DNA of 64,000 bases from Sipunculus nudus (Eukaryota; Annelida; Sipuncula; Golfingiida; Sipunculidae). A model generated the notes under the pieces. That model worked only from the letters and a program-made list of their open reading frames with translations, ran no database searches and was not told the origin of the DNA. A program made the translations under genes and the position numbers. How positions within the stretch are numbered: the stretch's first letter is position 1; each line of letters starts with the position of its first letter. The DNA lies in the NCBI GenBank assembly GCA_026874595.1, contig CM049316.1:30301339-30365338 (forward strand), in the 5' to 3' direction. Of this stretch, positions 38,301 to 47,200 are shown piece after piece.

Positions 38301-39812
38301 TAAAACCTTCATATTATGTTTGCTGATCAGGTTAGACATGTTGGGTAGACAGCTATAGCTAATTTTCAAATTGTTCCTGTTGAATAACCTGTGGTACCTG
38401 TGATGTGTTTTTCAACTAGTTTCATGAATTGTCTGCCAATGTTGGTTTTTACATGACGGCTGTAGGGTGGATTAAACCATATTATTTTCCTTTTCCTGTT
38501 TCTTTTGCTTTTAACTGTGGGTTCAACATATTTTAAGCTTTCTGAGAACCCGTTTTTCGCTAAAGCTTTGTCATACATGGGTTTGGCTTTCATAAATAGC
38601 TCTTTATTGCAGGAGTTGTCAGATACACATTTGCTGATCATCATAGGTATCTGCCTAATGATAGCTGGGGGGTGATTGGATTGTGCGTGGATATAGAGCG
38701 GGTCATTGTTCAGTTTTCTGTAAGGGTAGAAGATGTCATTTTGGAGGTCAAATGTTACGTCTAAGAAATCTGTGCAGGTCAGATTAGTTTCAATGGTTAT
38801 CTTTAACCCAACATTGGAAAAGAGTTTGATCATTTTCTTACGGGTGCTGTCTGCTTTGGGTCCAGACATGTTGGGGAAACAACCTAAACTGTCATCACAA
38901 TACAGGCCTAGAGCATTTTCACCAAATTCCTTTTTCAACATATCCAGGATGTATAAACCAACAATTTCGCATACTTCAGCGCCATCAAAACTGCCCATGG
39001 TGACGTCAAAACTAGTATGATCTTTTTTCACCCAGGTGTTACCGTTGCTAAACAGTAAGCTTTTCCTGCTGTGCAGGATGGTTTTGTCTTTTGATAACAT
39101 CCTCTGGAATGAAGACCATGGTTTTGGCAAATTTTAGGGCTTTCATGAGAAGATCTTCTGTGATCGAGGGGTAAAAGTCAACAATATCAAACTTTATGAA
39201 CTTATATATATCAGGGGCGGATCCAGGATTTAGGAAAAGGGGGGGGTCCAACCCAGGAGGACTAATGAAAATCCTAAAAAAAGGTCATCACGTCTAGAAA
39301 AGGGGGGGTCCAGGCCGCAAAATTACGTCTAAAACCCCTTAAAAAAGGTTGCTTGGGATGAAAAAGGGGGGGTCCGGACCCCCTGGACCCCCCCCCGGAT
39401 CCGCTTCTGTATATATATATATATAAATTATTATTATTATTTTATTTCATTTATGTTTGGTGCCTGAACTGAATTATTTTCAATAAAATGTTACTTTCTG
39501 CTCCTAATGAATTAAAATTTCATGGGTCCTGATTTAATATAACACAGCCACAGCCCCTAACCAGACTTGCAACTACTGTATACTGAAATAAAAAAAATAA
39601 CCTGTTTGATAACACCACCCGGCATGATATTGTTCATCTATTATCGCTCACCTGGTTTTTAAATACAACTTTTTGCAAGAGACCAGGATTCTCGCAACAA
39701 ATCAGTGTGGTGTTTTATGCAACATACACCTAAGGTCCAAGCAAAATACTTCAAAATACCTCAACAGGACATACCTGGTCAAGAAACAGCGTCTGCTGAC
39801 AGACGACAGCAT
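21149..39812 (-). CDS. TMEM70/TMEM186/TMEM223-family mitochondrial membrane protein, 3 exons
   Basis: Three exons join in frame: 39812-39775 (38 nt, ATG), 24336-24240 (97 nt) and 21781-21149 (633 nt with stop), giving 255 residues. Residues 1-45 are basic, Ser/Leu-rich and start MLSSVSRRCFLT, a typical mitochondrial presequence. Two hydrophobic helices lie at about 108-131 and 152-171, followed by a hydrophilic C-terminal domain with YLNTDTQTY and INNQPFFVNASDF. That layout and the spacing match the TMEM70/TMEM186/TMEM223 superfamily, whose members help assemble respiratory complexes (ATP synthase, complex I, cytochrome oxidase) in the inner membrane. By eye I cannot decide which paralogue it is; TMEM70 and TMEM223 both fit parts of it. 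Introns are 2.5 kb and 15.4 kb. The start faces that of ELMO. Exon 3 is the surest; exons 1-2 rest on splice sites, phase and presequence character. Confidence 0.72.
21947..23859 (+). mobile_element. Hairpin-ended repeat family, copy 2
   Basis: Begins CAAGGGACCTATGGGTCACT, contains a 23-G run (22937-22959), one internal unit, a GGAC microsatellite (23761-23808) and the terminal hairpin at 23829-23859. It lies in intron 2 of the TMEM70-family gene. The interior before 22920 does not match other copies, so this may be two partial copies. Confidence 0.65.
22937..22959. repeat. Poly-G run (23 G) and six others
   Basis: Further G runs lie at 6436-6453, 14787-14800, 31843-31860, 37351-37371, 37802-37815 and 61888-61900; a C run is at 17064-17074. 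All are non-coding; lengths may be affected by sequencing error. Confidence 0.95.
24240..24336 (-). CDS. Exon 2 of TMEM70-family gene
   Basis: A 97-nt exon between a minus-strand acceptor ATATTTCAG and donor GTAAAT. It encodes LKTCQFLSPAPAAGN and onwards to YHAFK, with no acidic residue until its last third, as expected for the end of a presequence. It is in phase with both neighbours. Confidence 0.65.
24675..27282 (+). mobile_element. Hairpin-ended repeat family, copy 3 (2.6 kb)
   Basis: Full copy from CAAGGGACCTATGGGTCACG to the hairpin at 27252-27282. It contains two tandem versions of an approximately 0.67-kb internal unit (from about 25955 and 26630), each with CGTGCCATGGTCA and TATGTTTGGGCCCATAACTT, then a GGAC tract. 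It is nearly identical to copy 4. Confidence 0.85.
27440..27768. repeat. Array of self-complementary subrepeats
   Basis: A 0.33-kb block alternates units such as GATCTGGGCTGGCCCAGTTT and TTTAATCTGGGC in both orientations. The make-up resembles the outer arms of the foldback element at 29348-31243, but the base sequence differs. It ends beside an ATATATAT stretch at 27769. It may be a compact or partial foldback element; both outer ends are uncertain. Confidence 0.6.
27894..28077. mobile_element. Possible relative of the CAG..GGATCC MITE
   Basis: Starts CAGTGGCAGATCCAGA and ends CCTATATCTGCTCCTG, which is an imperfect inverted match. Its interior has GGACCCCCTCCC like the MITE at 39212. Target duplication is not visible. 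Confidence 0.45.
29030..29137 (-). mobile_element. SINE fragment, 3' part (split copy)
   Basis: Matches 45843-45950 of the other SINE copy (CACCAAGGAACC, CATGGCTG, CCATTAA). It is cut by the Harbinger-like insertion at 29138 and continues at 32546. Confidence 0.75.
29285..29347. repeat. TA dinucleotide microsatellite
   Basis: About 31 uninterrupted TA units directly left of the foldback element; a shorter TA run follows it at 31244-31256. Open frames across it (YIYIYI) are spurious. Confidence 0.95.
29348..31243. mobile_element. Foldback-type element with about 480-bp terminal inverted repeats
   Basis: The element starts GTCAGAGACAAGATTGAAAT and ends with its complement finishing GTCTCTGAC. 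The arms are 29348-29836 and 30768-31243 and match along their whole length. The outer 300 bp of each arm are made of short alternating direct and inverted units based on GGCGAGATTAAAATC. It sits in a TATATA tract, fitting a TA target. The inner part repeats ATGGTTATGTA..AGTTCACAAGTAATA at about 29744 and 29861. It has no coding frame. Confidence 0.85.
32546..32670 (-). mobile_element. SINE fragment, 5' tRNA-like part (split copy)
   Basis: Continues the SINE after the 3.4-kb insertion. The B box complement GAGATTCAAAC is at 32608-32618 and the A-box region at 32651-32664. GACTGTGAAAAATCT is shared with the second copy. Confidence 0.75.
33225..33355 (-). repeat. Possible second SINE-like fragment
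   Basis: The minus strand contains GGGTTTGATCCC, a good RNA polymerase III B box, followed by a body with GGTCTGTGGTTTTCTCTGGG. Only one copy is in the window, so the call rests on the B-box-like motif alone. Confidence 0.3.
33980..36601 (+). mobile_element. Hairpin-ended repeat family, copy 4 (2.6 kb)
   Basis: Same ends, the same two internal units and the same GGAC tract as copy 3, in the same orientation 9.3 kb away. The terminal hairpin is 36571-36601: TAGCTCAG and GACT pair with AGTC and CTGAGCTA around a TAT loop. Confidence 0.85.
37194..39211 (-). pseudogene. Penelope-like retroelement, 5'-truncated and frameshifted
   Basis: Minus-strand frames at 39206-39048, 39130-38366, 38369-38172 and 38175-37849 together encode a Penelope-type protein. 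Motifs are RT motif A (FIKFDIVDFYPSIT), the fingers-palm segment TMGSFDGAEVCEIVGLY, catalytic GLYCDDSLG, then a CNCRKKDECPMNGQC cysteine cluster, and a GIY-YIG endonuclease (HYIGSTEGDFKRRYNNHKQS ... CDLCLSEK). Three frame changes break it. The N-terminal part is missing; the element stops where a MITE begins. A 3' tail of 0.65 kb carries a hammerhead-like motif and ends at a TA tract (37170-37193). Penelope elements are known for GIY-YIG endonucleases and terminal-repeat hammerheads. Confidence 0.9.
37220..37267 (-). ncRNA. Type-I hammerhead ribozyme motif in the Penelope tail
   Basis: Read on the minus strand: stem I 5' arm ATTCAC, core CTGATGA, stem II CGGG-loop-CCCG bounded by a T on each side, core GAAA, stem III ACA/TGT with a GAC triloop, cleavage triplet GTT, then stem I 3' arm GTGAAT, an exact complement of ATTCAC. 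All conserved core bases are present. Predicted cleavage is between 37226 and 37225. The U-U opposition at 10.1/11.1, where G-C is usual, and the GUU triplet may slow it. Self-cleavage would process element transcripts. The structure was read by eye only. Confidence 0.75.
39212..39409. mobile_element. MITE with CAGGGGCGGATCC ends
   Basis: Ends CAGGGGCGGATCC and, in complement, CAGAAGCGGATCC, with G-rich and C-rich inner arms, flanked by TA on both sides. It truncates the Penelope-like element on its 5' side. A related element may lie at 27894-28077. Confidence 0.7.
39637..39651. repeat. 15-bp inverted repeat, left arm
   Basis: TCTATTATCGCTCAC here is matched exactly in reverse complement at 40058-40072. 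The arms are 406 bp apart and flank exon 1 of the TMEM70-family gene and the promoter. This could be a shared factor-binding site or a relic of an inserted element; I see no target duplication. Confidence 0.8.
39775..39812 (-). CDS. Exon 1 of TMEM70-family gene: presequence start
   Basis: The ATG at 39812-39810 is followed by 12 codons (MLSSVSRRCFLT) and AG before donor GTATGT. The two spare bases complete a Ser codon with the first base of exon 2. The Arg-rich, acid-free content suits a mitochondrial import signal. Confidence 0.62.
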
Positions 39813-40207
39813 GTTGACCGCTGTGTGACACCAACAGGTGCTGCCATCTATGGGTCGCCACTGAGACTGAAACCACTGCCGCCGATGTACTTCCGTGACA
39901 AACGAAAGGAAAATAAAAATCCTAAACTGAGGGACACCCAAGAGGAAGAGTTGGCTGAAACCACATAAATCGATCAGAGTTCATTGGGCTAAGTGGTCCG
40001 GTAACCAGTGATCGTCAAGATGAGGAAGCATGGCTGAATTATTTAGATAAAATCAAAGTGAGCGATAATAGAGGTACTTCCCTGTTGGCTATTTTGACAG
40101 CTCAGAGGGTTGACCCTTGGTGTGTGTATTGTGGAGTTGTCGTCTACGGTGTTTTCAATGCGTCTTTGTCATCGATTCTAGTCATACAACAAAAGTAACC
40201 TCACAAC
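39813..40207. promoter_or_regulatory. Shared (bidirectional) promoter region of the TMEM70-family gene and ELMO
   Basis: 395 bp separate the two divergent start codons, so both promoters and 5' UTRs must lie here unless untranslated exons exist elsewhere. The minus-strand UTR side holds an ETS-type site (plus ACTTCCG at 39889-39895) and a GATGGC core near 39843-39848. Both are common in promoters of mitochondrial and housekeeping genes. No TATA box is obvious. Motif roles are inferred. Confidence 0.5.
40058..40072. repeat. 15-bp inverted repeat, right arm
   Basis: GTGAGCGATAATAGA is the exact reverse complement of 39637-39651. It lies 136 bp before the ELMO start codon. Confidence 0.8.
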
Positions 40208-43200
40208 ATGTCGACAGAGTCCATTAAAAAAGTAGCTGTTATATTATTTGATGAGACCACTGACACACCTCAGTTTCTTCATCTGGACCAAGTAAGTATT
40301 AATATTAGTCAACAATTTAATTTAAATTCAATTATACTCCACTCCACTACCTCTGTCCACCTGGGGTTTTTGCAGGATGATATCTGTTACATGCAACAAA
40401 GCTTACCTGTATGTATGTAAGTTTTTTATGCAAATCAACCAAATATGTAACTGCATTAAATGCGGCGATATCCAGGATCCTGGGTACCGCCGCATAAAAA
40501 TTTTTAGAGTAAACTGGCGAATTTAAAACCCTTGTCGGGAAAAATTCGGGTAAATTTAAATATTGCTTTTATGACATGGAAACTTTCAGTAATCTAAGGC
40601 AGATACAGTACTTTATTCGAATGACCAAGAAATTCAGCTAAATATTATGTTTTGTATGTAAACAAGACTCACTTTTAAAACTTTGCAACCCTGGCGTAAC
40701 AATGAACTGCATGACCTTAGCTCACAGAGCCAACAGGGCCCATTACCACTGGTTACACAGGCGGTTGGCGGCCGGCCGTGGCTGGGGGAAACCCAGAGCA
40801 GACATCTTTCCCCGTGTATCATCATTTATAAGTACAATATATATTCTTCTAATCAACATTTAAAGTGGACAAACACTGTCTAAGTGGTATGTTATATGCG
40901 TATTTGATAAGAATATCTTTATTTCATAACAAATACAACATTATCAGACCAATTATAAGAATTTATTTGTCATGGGGAATGTCTTCAGTTTCCAGTTAAG
41001 AGAGCATGGGAGCTAGGGCTACCAAATGTGTTGATTAATAACAAGCTAATAATATCATTTTATTCATAAAATCCTTCTGTGTTTGAATTCCAGATAATTG
41101 ATTCATTTCAACATTTGACTAAACAGATATCTGTCATCGCAACATATATATATATATATGTTGGCCAATGCTGACAATCTTAAATTACATATATGACAGT
41201 ACTTAGAGATGACATCACAATGGTGTTTGAACTTGTCACTTTTTTTAAATTATCATTTACCACCACATTACCTCTTGTGATAACAGCTGCATTGTACTTC
41301 CTTAAGAAATAAATTTGAAGGAAGCATAAGAAATGAATTAGGTGGACAGGAGTGTTGGAACAGAGTATAATAATTAATTAACACTTTTGCATTTTAAATC
41401 TTGTTGTTAGGTTTTAATACCTCAGAATGGCACATACCACCAAATTAATTCAAATTTTCAAAGACATGAAGATCTTGATATTGCTAAATGAATTATTTTG
41501 AACTTATGGACTTTTTTTATATTGTACTTTTATATAATAACAGGTCACATCCTGCTCCCAGTGTGTTCCTGCTTCATAAATTGTGACATAATTATGTCCA
41601 TTCCATAGACATTTCAATGGGGTGAATGCAGCGGAGGCTGTAGTGTCACCGTTATGGTCTCTTACAAACCTTGTCTCATCCCAAGATGCTTTATTCTGAT
41701 TCACTCAGCTGCTGTTCATCTTGAGTTTGGCCAGAACTATAAAGACCATGTAAGGTTCCAAAGGAGACACTTTGGAATCATCAAACTTTTTTATTCAAAG
41801 TGCTATTCTTGGTGCTGTCTAGTAAAAATAGTATGGTCATTTTGTGAAACTTTGTGAAAGCACTAATGCAAGGCACAACTTCCATACACACTGCCAATTT
41901 TTCTTGTACCTTCAACCATGTTGTTTACCCATAAACGAATTAGCAGTGATGCTTGGGAATGGCCAACAACGTTTTGTTAAAGGACAGCTTAAGTGTAATT
42001 AATTACTATATTTTCACCCCACCATGGGATACAAGGGTTTTGTTTGCACTTTTTATAGTCAATATTTTTATAAAAATAATCAATGTTTTTTTGTTTTTTT
42101 TTCATTTCAGTGCAGACCCTTGGCAGCTATCATCAAAGACCTGTGCAATGCGTAAGTATCATCAGATCAGATCTCTTCAAATTACCTGATCAATATCTGA
42201 GTATTCTTCATTTCATAAATTGTTAAAAATTCTGAAGTTTTGGTTCATGTCAGAGGGGTGATGACAACAATTAATGGTTTTATATTAGGGATAAGCCATG
42301 GTCTTTCAGTTCATGATCATTTCATCATCTTATTTAATGTATTTGCTCTGAGCATATGTGAGAGAGTTAACATTTTGAAGTGCATACAAATTACAATATT
42401 ACACACATTAATGTGGGGAAGACTTATCTTTTACTATCAAGAACTACTAATTGATAATACTATCAAGAAATGATTGCAAACATTGTATAATCTGAAAACA
42501 AATATTTTGGTATGTTATTGAAATACATACAAATGAGTAAATAATTGATCTGTGTATATATATATATCATAAAGGTTATACATTGTATGTAGGTGTTGCT
42601 TTCAACCATATCACAAGATCATCATCTGCAGCCTGGAATGCCTGTGACATGTGACAACAAGTGGTTGTTAATCTGTGGAAGTCCCAGGCCCAGGATGCGT
42701 TTAGTGCGAGTTGGTTGGGTTGGATGTTGAGTGTCCCCTTTACCTTTCTTGTAACATCATTTGAATCCGGATCCAGTATCTTAAAAGAGGCCCACAGCAT
42801 CCTGTGTCTGGCATCTCTCTGGTGTTCATAAATGGCAGACATGGCTTGATTTTATGATCCTGGATTTGTTTTCCCACCCGACAAGCAGTCTCCCTAATGT
42901 AGTGCTTTCCACTGTCACCACACTGGATGTCATAGACAGCACCTGTCTTCTTGTTGAGTTCCGTCTTGTCCTTGTTTCCTACCAGAATCAGTCTCAATGT
43001 GTTTGCCTGTTTGTCGAACACCTGGGTATGAGATTCCAATTAGGTAATGAGGGCACCATCAGGAAAGAGGATACCAACCAAGAGAGAAAGTACTACCACC
43101 AGGAAAAAAACAGACATTTAATGAAAGGCTTGCAACACCTCAGAGAAACTCCAGAGAATATTCTGGAAATACAACATCCAAGTGTTCCACAAACTGACCA

Positions 43201-44295
43201 ACACATTGAGATCAATCCTGGTAAGACCCCAAGACAAGACTGAACTCAAAAAAGAAAATTTTAAACGTATTATCAACATACCTTAATTATAGGCAGTGAT
43301 GTGAAAACCCAAGCTTGGTATTATCGCCCCTTGTTAAATTATGATATTTTTTCCTTAATTTGACCCCAGCTATTGGTTCTTTCTAGATTTTTGCTGCGAT
43401 ATTTATTTAGTTTTGTTATTTTTCAGATGGGGTCTTTCTAATCCTGATGACTATGCTTTGCAGTTCAGTGACCAAAACAGACAAGCTTTTATAACAGAAA
43501 GGGTATGTGATGAAACTTTTTTTTAAATTTTTGTTTTAAAAAAGTAGGTCCATGACCTGTTGGTGGTACTGTATATTGAATGAGGATGAAGGATGCATAT
43601 GATAACAGGGCTCAACATAAACTTTGAAAGTACTTGCCCCTTCGGGCAAGTTACATCTAGCTTACTTGCCCTACATGAATTTTACTTTCCCTACAAATAT
43701 TTTTGATTGTATTCAAGAAGACAAAGCTCCTTTTTCAGGCCTTGGGTAAAGATTCATGTTGGACATTGAAGTAGGGCAAGAAGGAGGTGAAATCTAGTTG
43801 CCCATCCACTATTTTCTGGAACTTTCACTTGCCCCAGGCAAATGGTTAAACATAAATGTCGAGCCTTGGATAAAAAATGTTCTGAATTTCAGGTTTAATA
43901 TGGACAGATGTGTAATTAAGCCATTAGAGCTCATCTCTGAGGTTCTATCGATATTTTACTATTGTGCTTTTGTGACACCAGCAAGATTCAAACCAGGGAC
44001 TTTAACCCTCAGCTGATGAAAAGGGTTTTGTACTGAACTTTACTCTTGGTAACAGTATTGTCAATCTAACCTGTCTTCATTTTTCTTTGCTCAGTCACCA
44101 AGCATTGTTCATGACTTTTGAAAAAAATTAATTTATGAGTAACTGAATAGGTGAATTGACTGAAAATTGGAACTTGGAAGATCAGGAGATAAGACAATGA
44201 AAATATAAAACATGACCTCATTGTCTGTACATTTTCTGTTACAGAACCGACATGAAATCAGAAATGGAGATGTGTTGCGGCACACTTATTCACCA
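40208..44295 (+). CDS. ELMO: ELMO exons 1-4: Ras-binding domain
   Basis: Exons 40208-40291, 42111-42151, 43427-43502 and 44245-44295 encode [16 protein letters not shown], then [29 protein letters not shown] and [17 protein letters not shown]. This ubiquitin-like fold binds active RhoG/Arl GTPases in known ELMOs. The ATG context is ACAACATGT; an in-frame upstream start is not evident. Confidence 0.92.
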
Positions 44296-47200
44296 GTAAG
44301 TAAAGATACAAGTAAAACCTTTTTGTTAAACACACACACATATCAAGAAATACCTAATTTTCAGTAAAATATTAAAAATAATTACTGATCTGCTTTTCAG
44401 ATCCATACATATCCATTTTGAAAGAAGTTCTAGCATGTTTTATAAACTTAAAGGAACACATTCTGGAGCAATATTGTGCCTAATCTTTCACATCAGTTCA
44501 GTTTTGCTTTATACAAAAGTTTCCCAGCAAAACCGTACAAGCACACAGTCTTAAGTACATGGCATTACCTTTGTTATGGTTCTGCATGTGAGTAAAAGCA
44601 GTCCATGTGTGTCTGTTTACCATAACAAAGAGTAGTTCAAACATGAACATGCACAGTGTGAAACACTGGTTGTAAGCATGAAAGAAAACAGAAAATGAGG
44701 GTGGCCTTTGCACTCTGTTTATGTTGGCTCTAGAGATCATGCCCGATCTACTTTATTTAACATTTGTGAACATGAATAAGCCAACAGTTTTAGTACATTA
44801 TTTTGGCAGGGACCATTACATTTATAAAAGAAGATGATATTTTTTGTGTTATTAAACATGCTTTGAATGTGATCAGGTCACTTTAATGGAAACTGCTACA
44901 ACTTGATTTATATTTTTTTGTACAGGCCAAGACAGCCCAGGATATCCTACAGAAACTTAAGTCTTCAGAGACAGCTATGCAGCACGCATCTCTCAAGGAC
45001 TTGGTGTCATTCTCACCAGACACCACATTCGCTCAGGAGTTTATCAGCAAACAGGGAATTGAGCTACTAATGTCAATGATACAGGCTGGCTGGTGAGTAG
45101 CATAGCAGGGAGGATAAAGTAATCTCAAATTCCATAATTCAACTAATCAGGATTCACAAGTTTTAGACAGGAAGGTTTTCACCGTATATTATAACCTGGT
45201 TAAAACTACCGTGCTTAAATCACATAGCAGATTTTTAGGCTCCAAAAGTTCCTAAAACCTACTTTATGTTAAAATATATGACTTATAAATTTATAAAAAT
45301 ACCAAATGGGTGATTTCAATTTTATAGTGCATGCAAGGGTTCCATTTTCACAGTCTCACCATACAGTCACCTGCACAGAGTATTTCCATCATTATTTGGA
45401 CAATAAATATGTGCACAAAACCTTAAAATTTAATCAGGGACCTAAGGGAATAAACAATTAGTGTAAATTCATGATCATTATCAGATAATGTAAAAGATAT
45501 CATATTTTCAATTTATGGCTAACATATAAGATTACATAATTTATAAGATGAAGTGTCGAGAGTACATACATATCAATACAGGTCAATCTAAACCTGTTCC
45601 TCTGACGTTGACATATTATATCTAGAGTAACACTCGGTGCAATTTATGAATAAATTTAAAAGTTATGGGCATACATGCAAATGGAAATATATTAAGCACT
45701 TTTTATTGATCAATTTTCATTGATTTCTTAACATGTTAAACTTGGAGTAATTTATATTTGACACACTAAATGCAAATGTTCTAGTAGGTCTGTCAGTAGA
45801 TGCTGGAGATATAGCAAGGCTCTGTGTACCATTTCTGCAGGTCCTGGTTGTGCGTCATCCCCATCACTGGGTCATAGCACCAAGGAACCATGGAAGGTGC
45901 ACTGGTTTGAGAGTGAAGCATGGCTGGTGGCCTGGGCACAGTCTCCCCATTAAGCCTGCACAGCGCTCACCCTTGGTTTGGGCCGACTGTGAAAAATCTT
46001 ACTACCTCAGCTGAGATTCAAACTTAAGATCTCCAAGCTTTGAGTCCTATGCTCTGCCCCTGAGCCACAGAAGCCAGTTTAGTTTATAGAATCTTTATTT
46101 GCCTTTCGTTTATTCTGTCCTTGTTGCTCTTCTACAGTCCACCTGCATCAACTGCCTTCGCACTTCGCTCCTTCGTGGAATTGATGGAACACCAAATAGT
46201 ATCATGGGATACATTGGAGACCAACTTCATAAAAACTGTAAGTAGCAAACAAATGTGTAATTAAAATGTATTAATTTATTACATAGTTAGAAAAGTGCTA
46301 TTACTCTGAAAATTATAAAACAGAATAATTCTGAGTAGTGAACAGTAAAATTAAAATATGTATTTTCATGTTTTTCCAGGTTTGTGGTCTGGTCAATTTT
46401 GGCAAGGGACGTGGTGACATGGGTTTCCCAACAGTCAGAGCTGCCTTGGAGATCATAGAGTCTATAGTCATGCACAGGTACAGTAAAATTTATCAGATGA
46501 TATGTTTTAAGCTCTGAATTCTACAAAATGGTTGCAGTATGCAGCGTGAACACATCGTGTGATTGCAGCATTTTGTTTTGTTTGTCCACACAAGATCTCT
46601 GTCTCTATATTTGCAATATATATCAATGAATTAAGTAAAATAATGCTTAAAAGAGCTTAGCATAGGCCTTGGAACATTTCTTTCTTTCTAATTTGGTAAA
46701 TTTGATCTAGTTTCTAAGGTTATTTCCAGTTTTGTTATGTGGCCTTCTATGACAGGGCTTTGATGGATTTTCACAAAACTCACCATAACAACTTACCAAT
46801 AGACATCTCTCCCAAGTTAGATTAAATGGAAAATCCACATATTTATTGAGGTCAGAGGTCACCAGAAACTTTGTTGTGTTAAAATGGATTCAAATGAAAC
46901 CAAGCAGAAATATTAACCAATATAATAGCTCACCTTAGTCTGATTCCATGCATATTTAATGAGGGCAGAAGTCACCAGACTTTGGGTGGCACAGTGATAA
47001 CTTAACAAAAGTCTGATGGATTTTTATTAAATGCATGGTAAATATTTACCATAGACTATCACCTGTATTAAATTCTCGGCAAAACCTAAGCATATTTAAT
47101 GTGGTGAGAGGTCTTAAGACATTTGAAGGGCATATAATACACCTTAATGGTGCTGTTGTGATCATTTGTTTATAGGTCAGTTTATCTTTCTTTCATACAT

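Noticed and set aside
38733-39020. 95-aa plus-strand frame
   Set aside because: Shadow of the Penelope reverse transcriptase on the other strand.
39705-39968. 87-aa plus-strand open frame opposite TMEM70-family exon 1
   Set aside because: It overlaps exon 1 and its UTR in antisense, shows no domain and has no splice context linking it to ELMO.
42854-43243. 129-aa plus-strand open frame
   Set aside because: Its first half is the antisense shadow of the Penelope GIY-YIG fragment; the rest has no recognisable feature.
46005-46076. tRNA gene
   Set aside because: A and B boxes are present, but the cloverleaf is degenerate and the sequence continues into a repeated SINE body.
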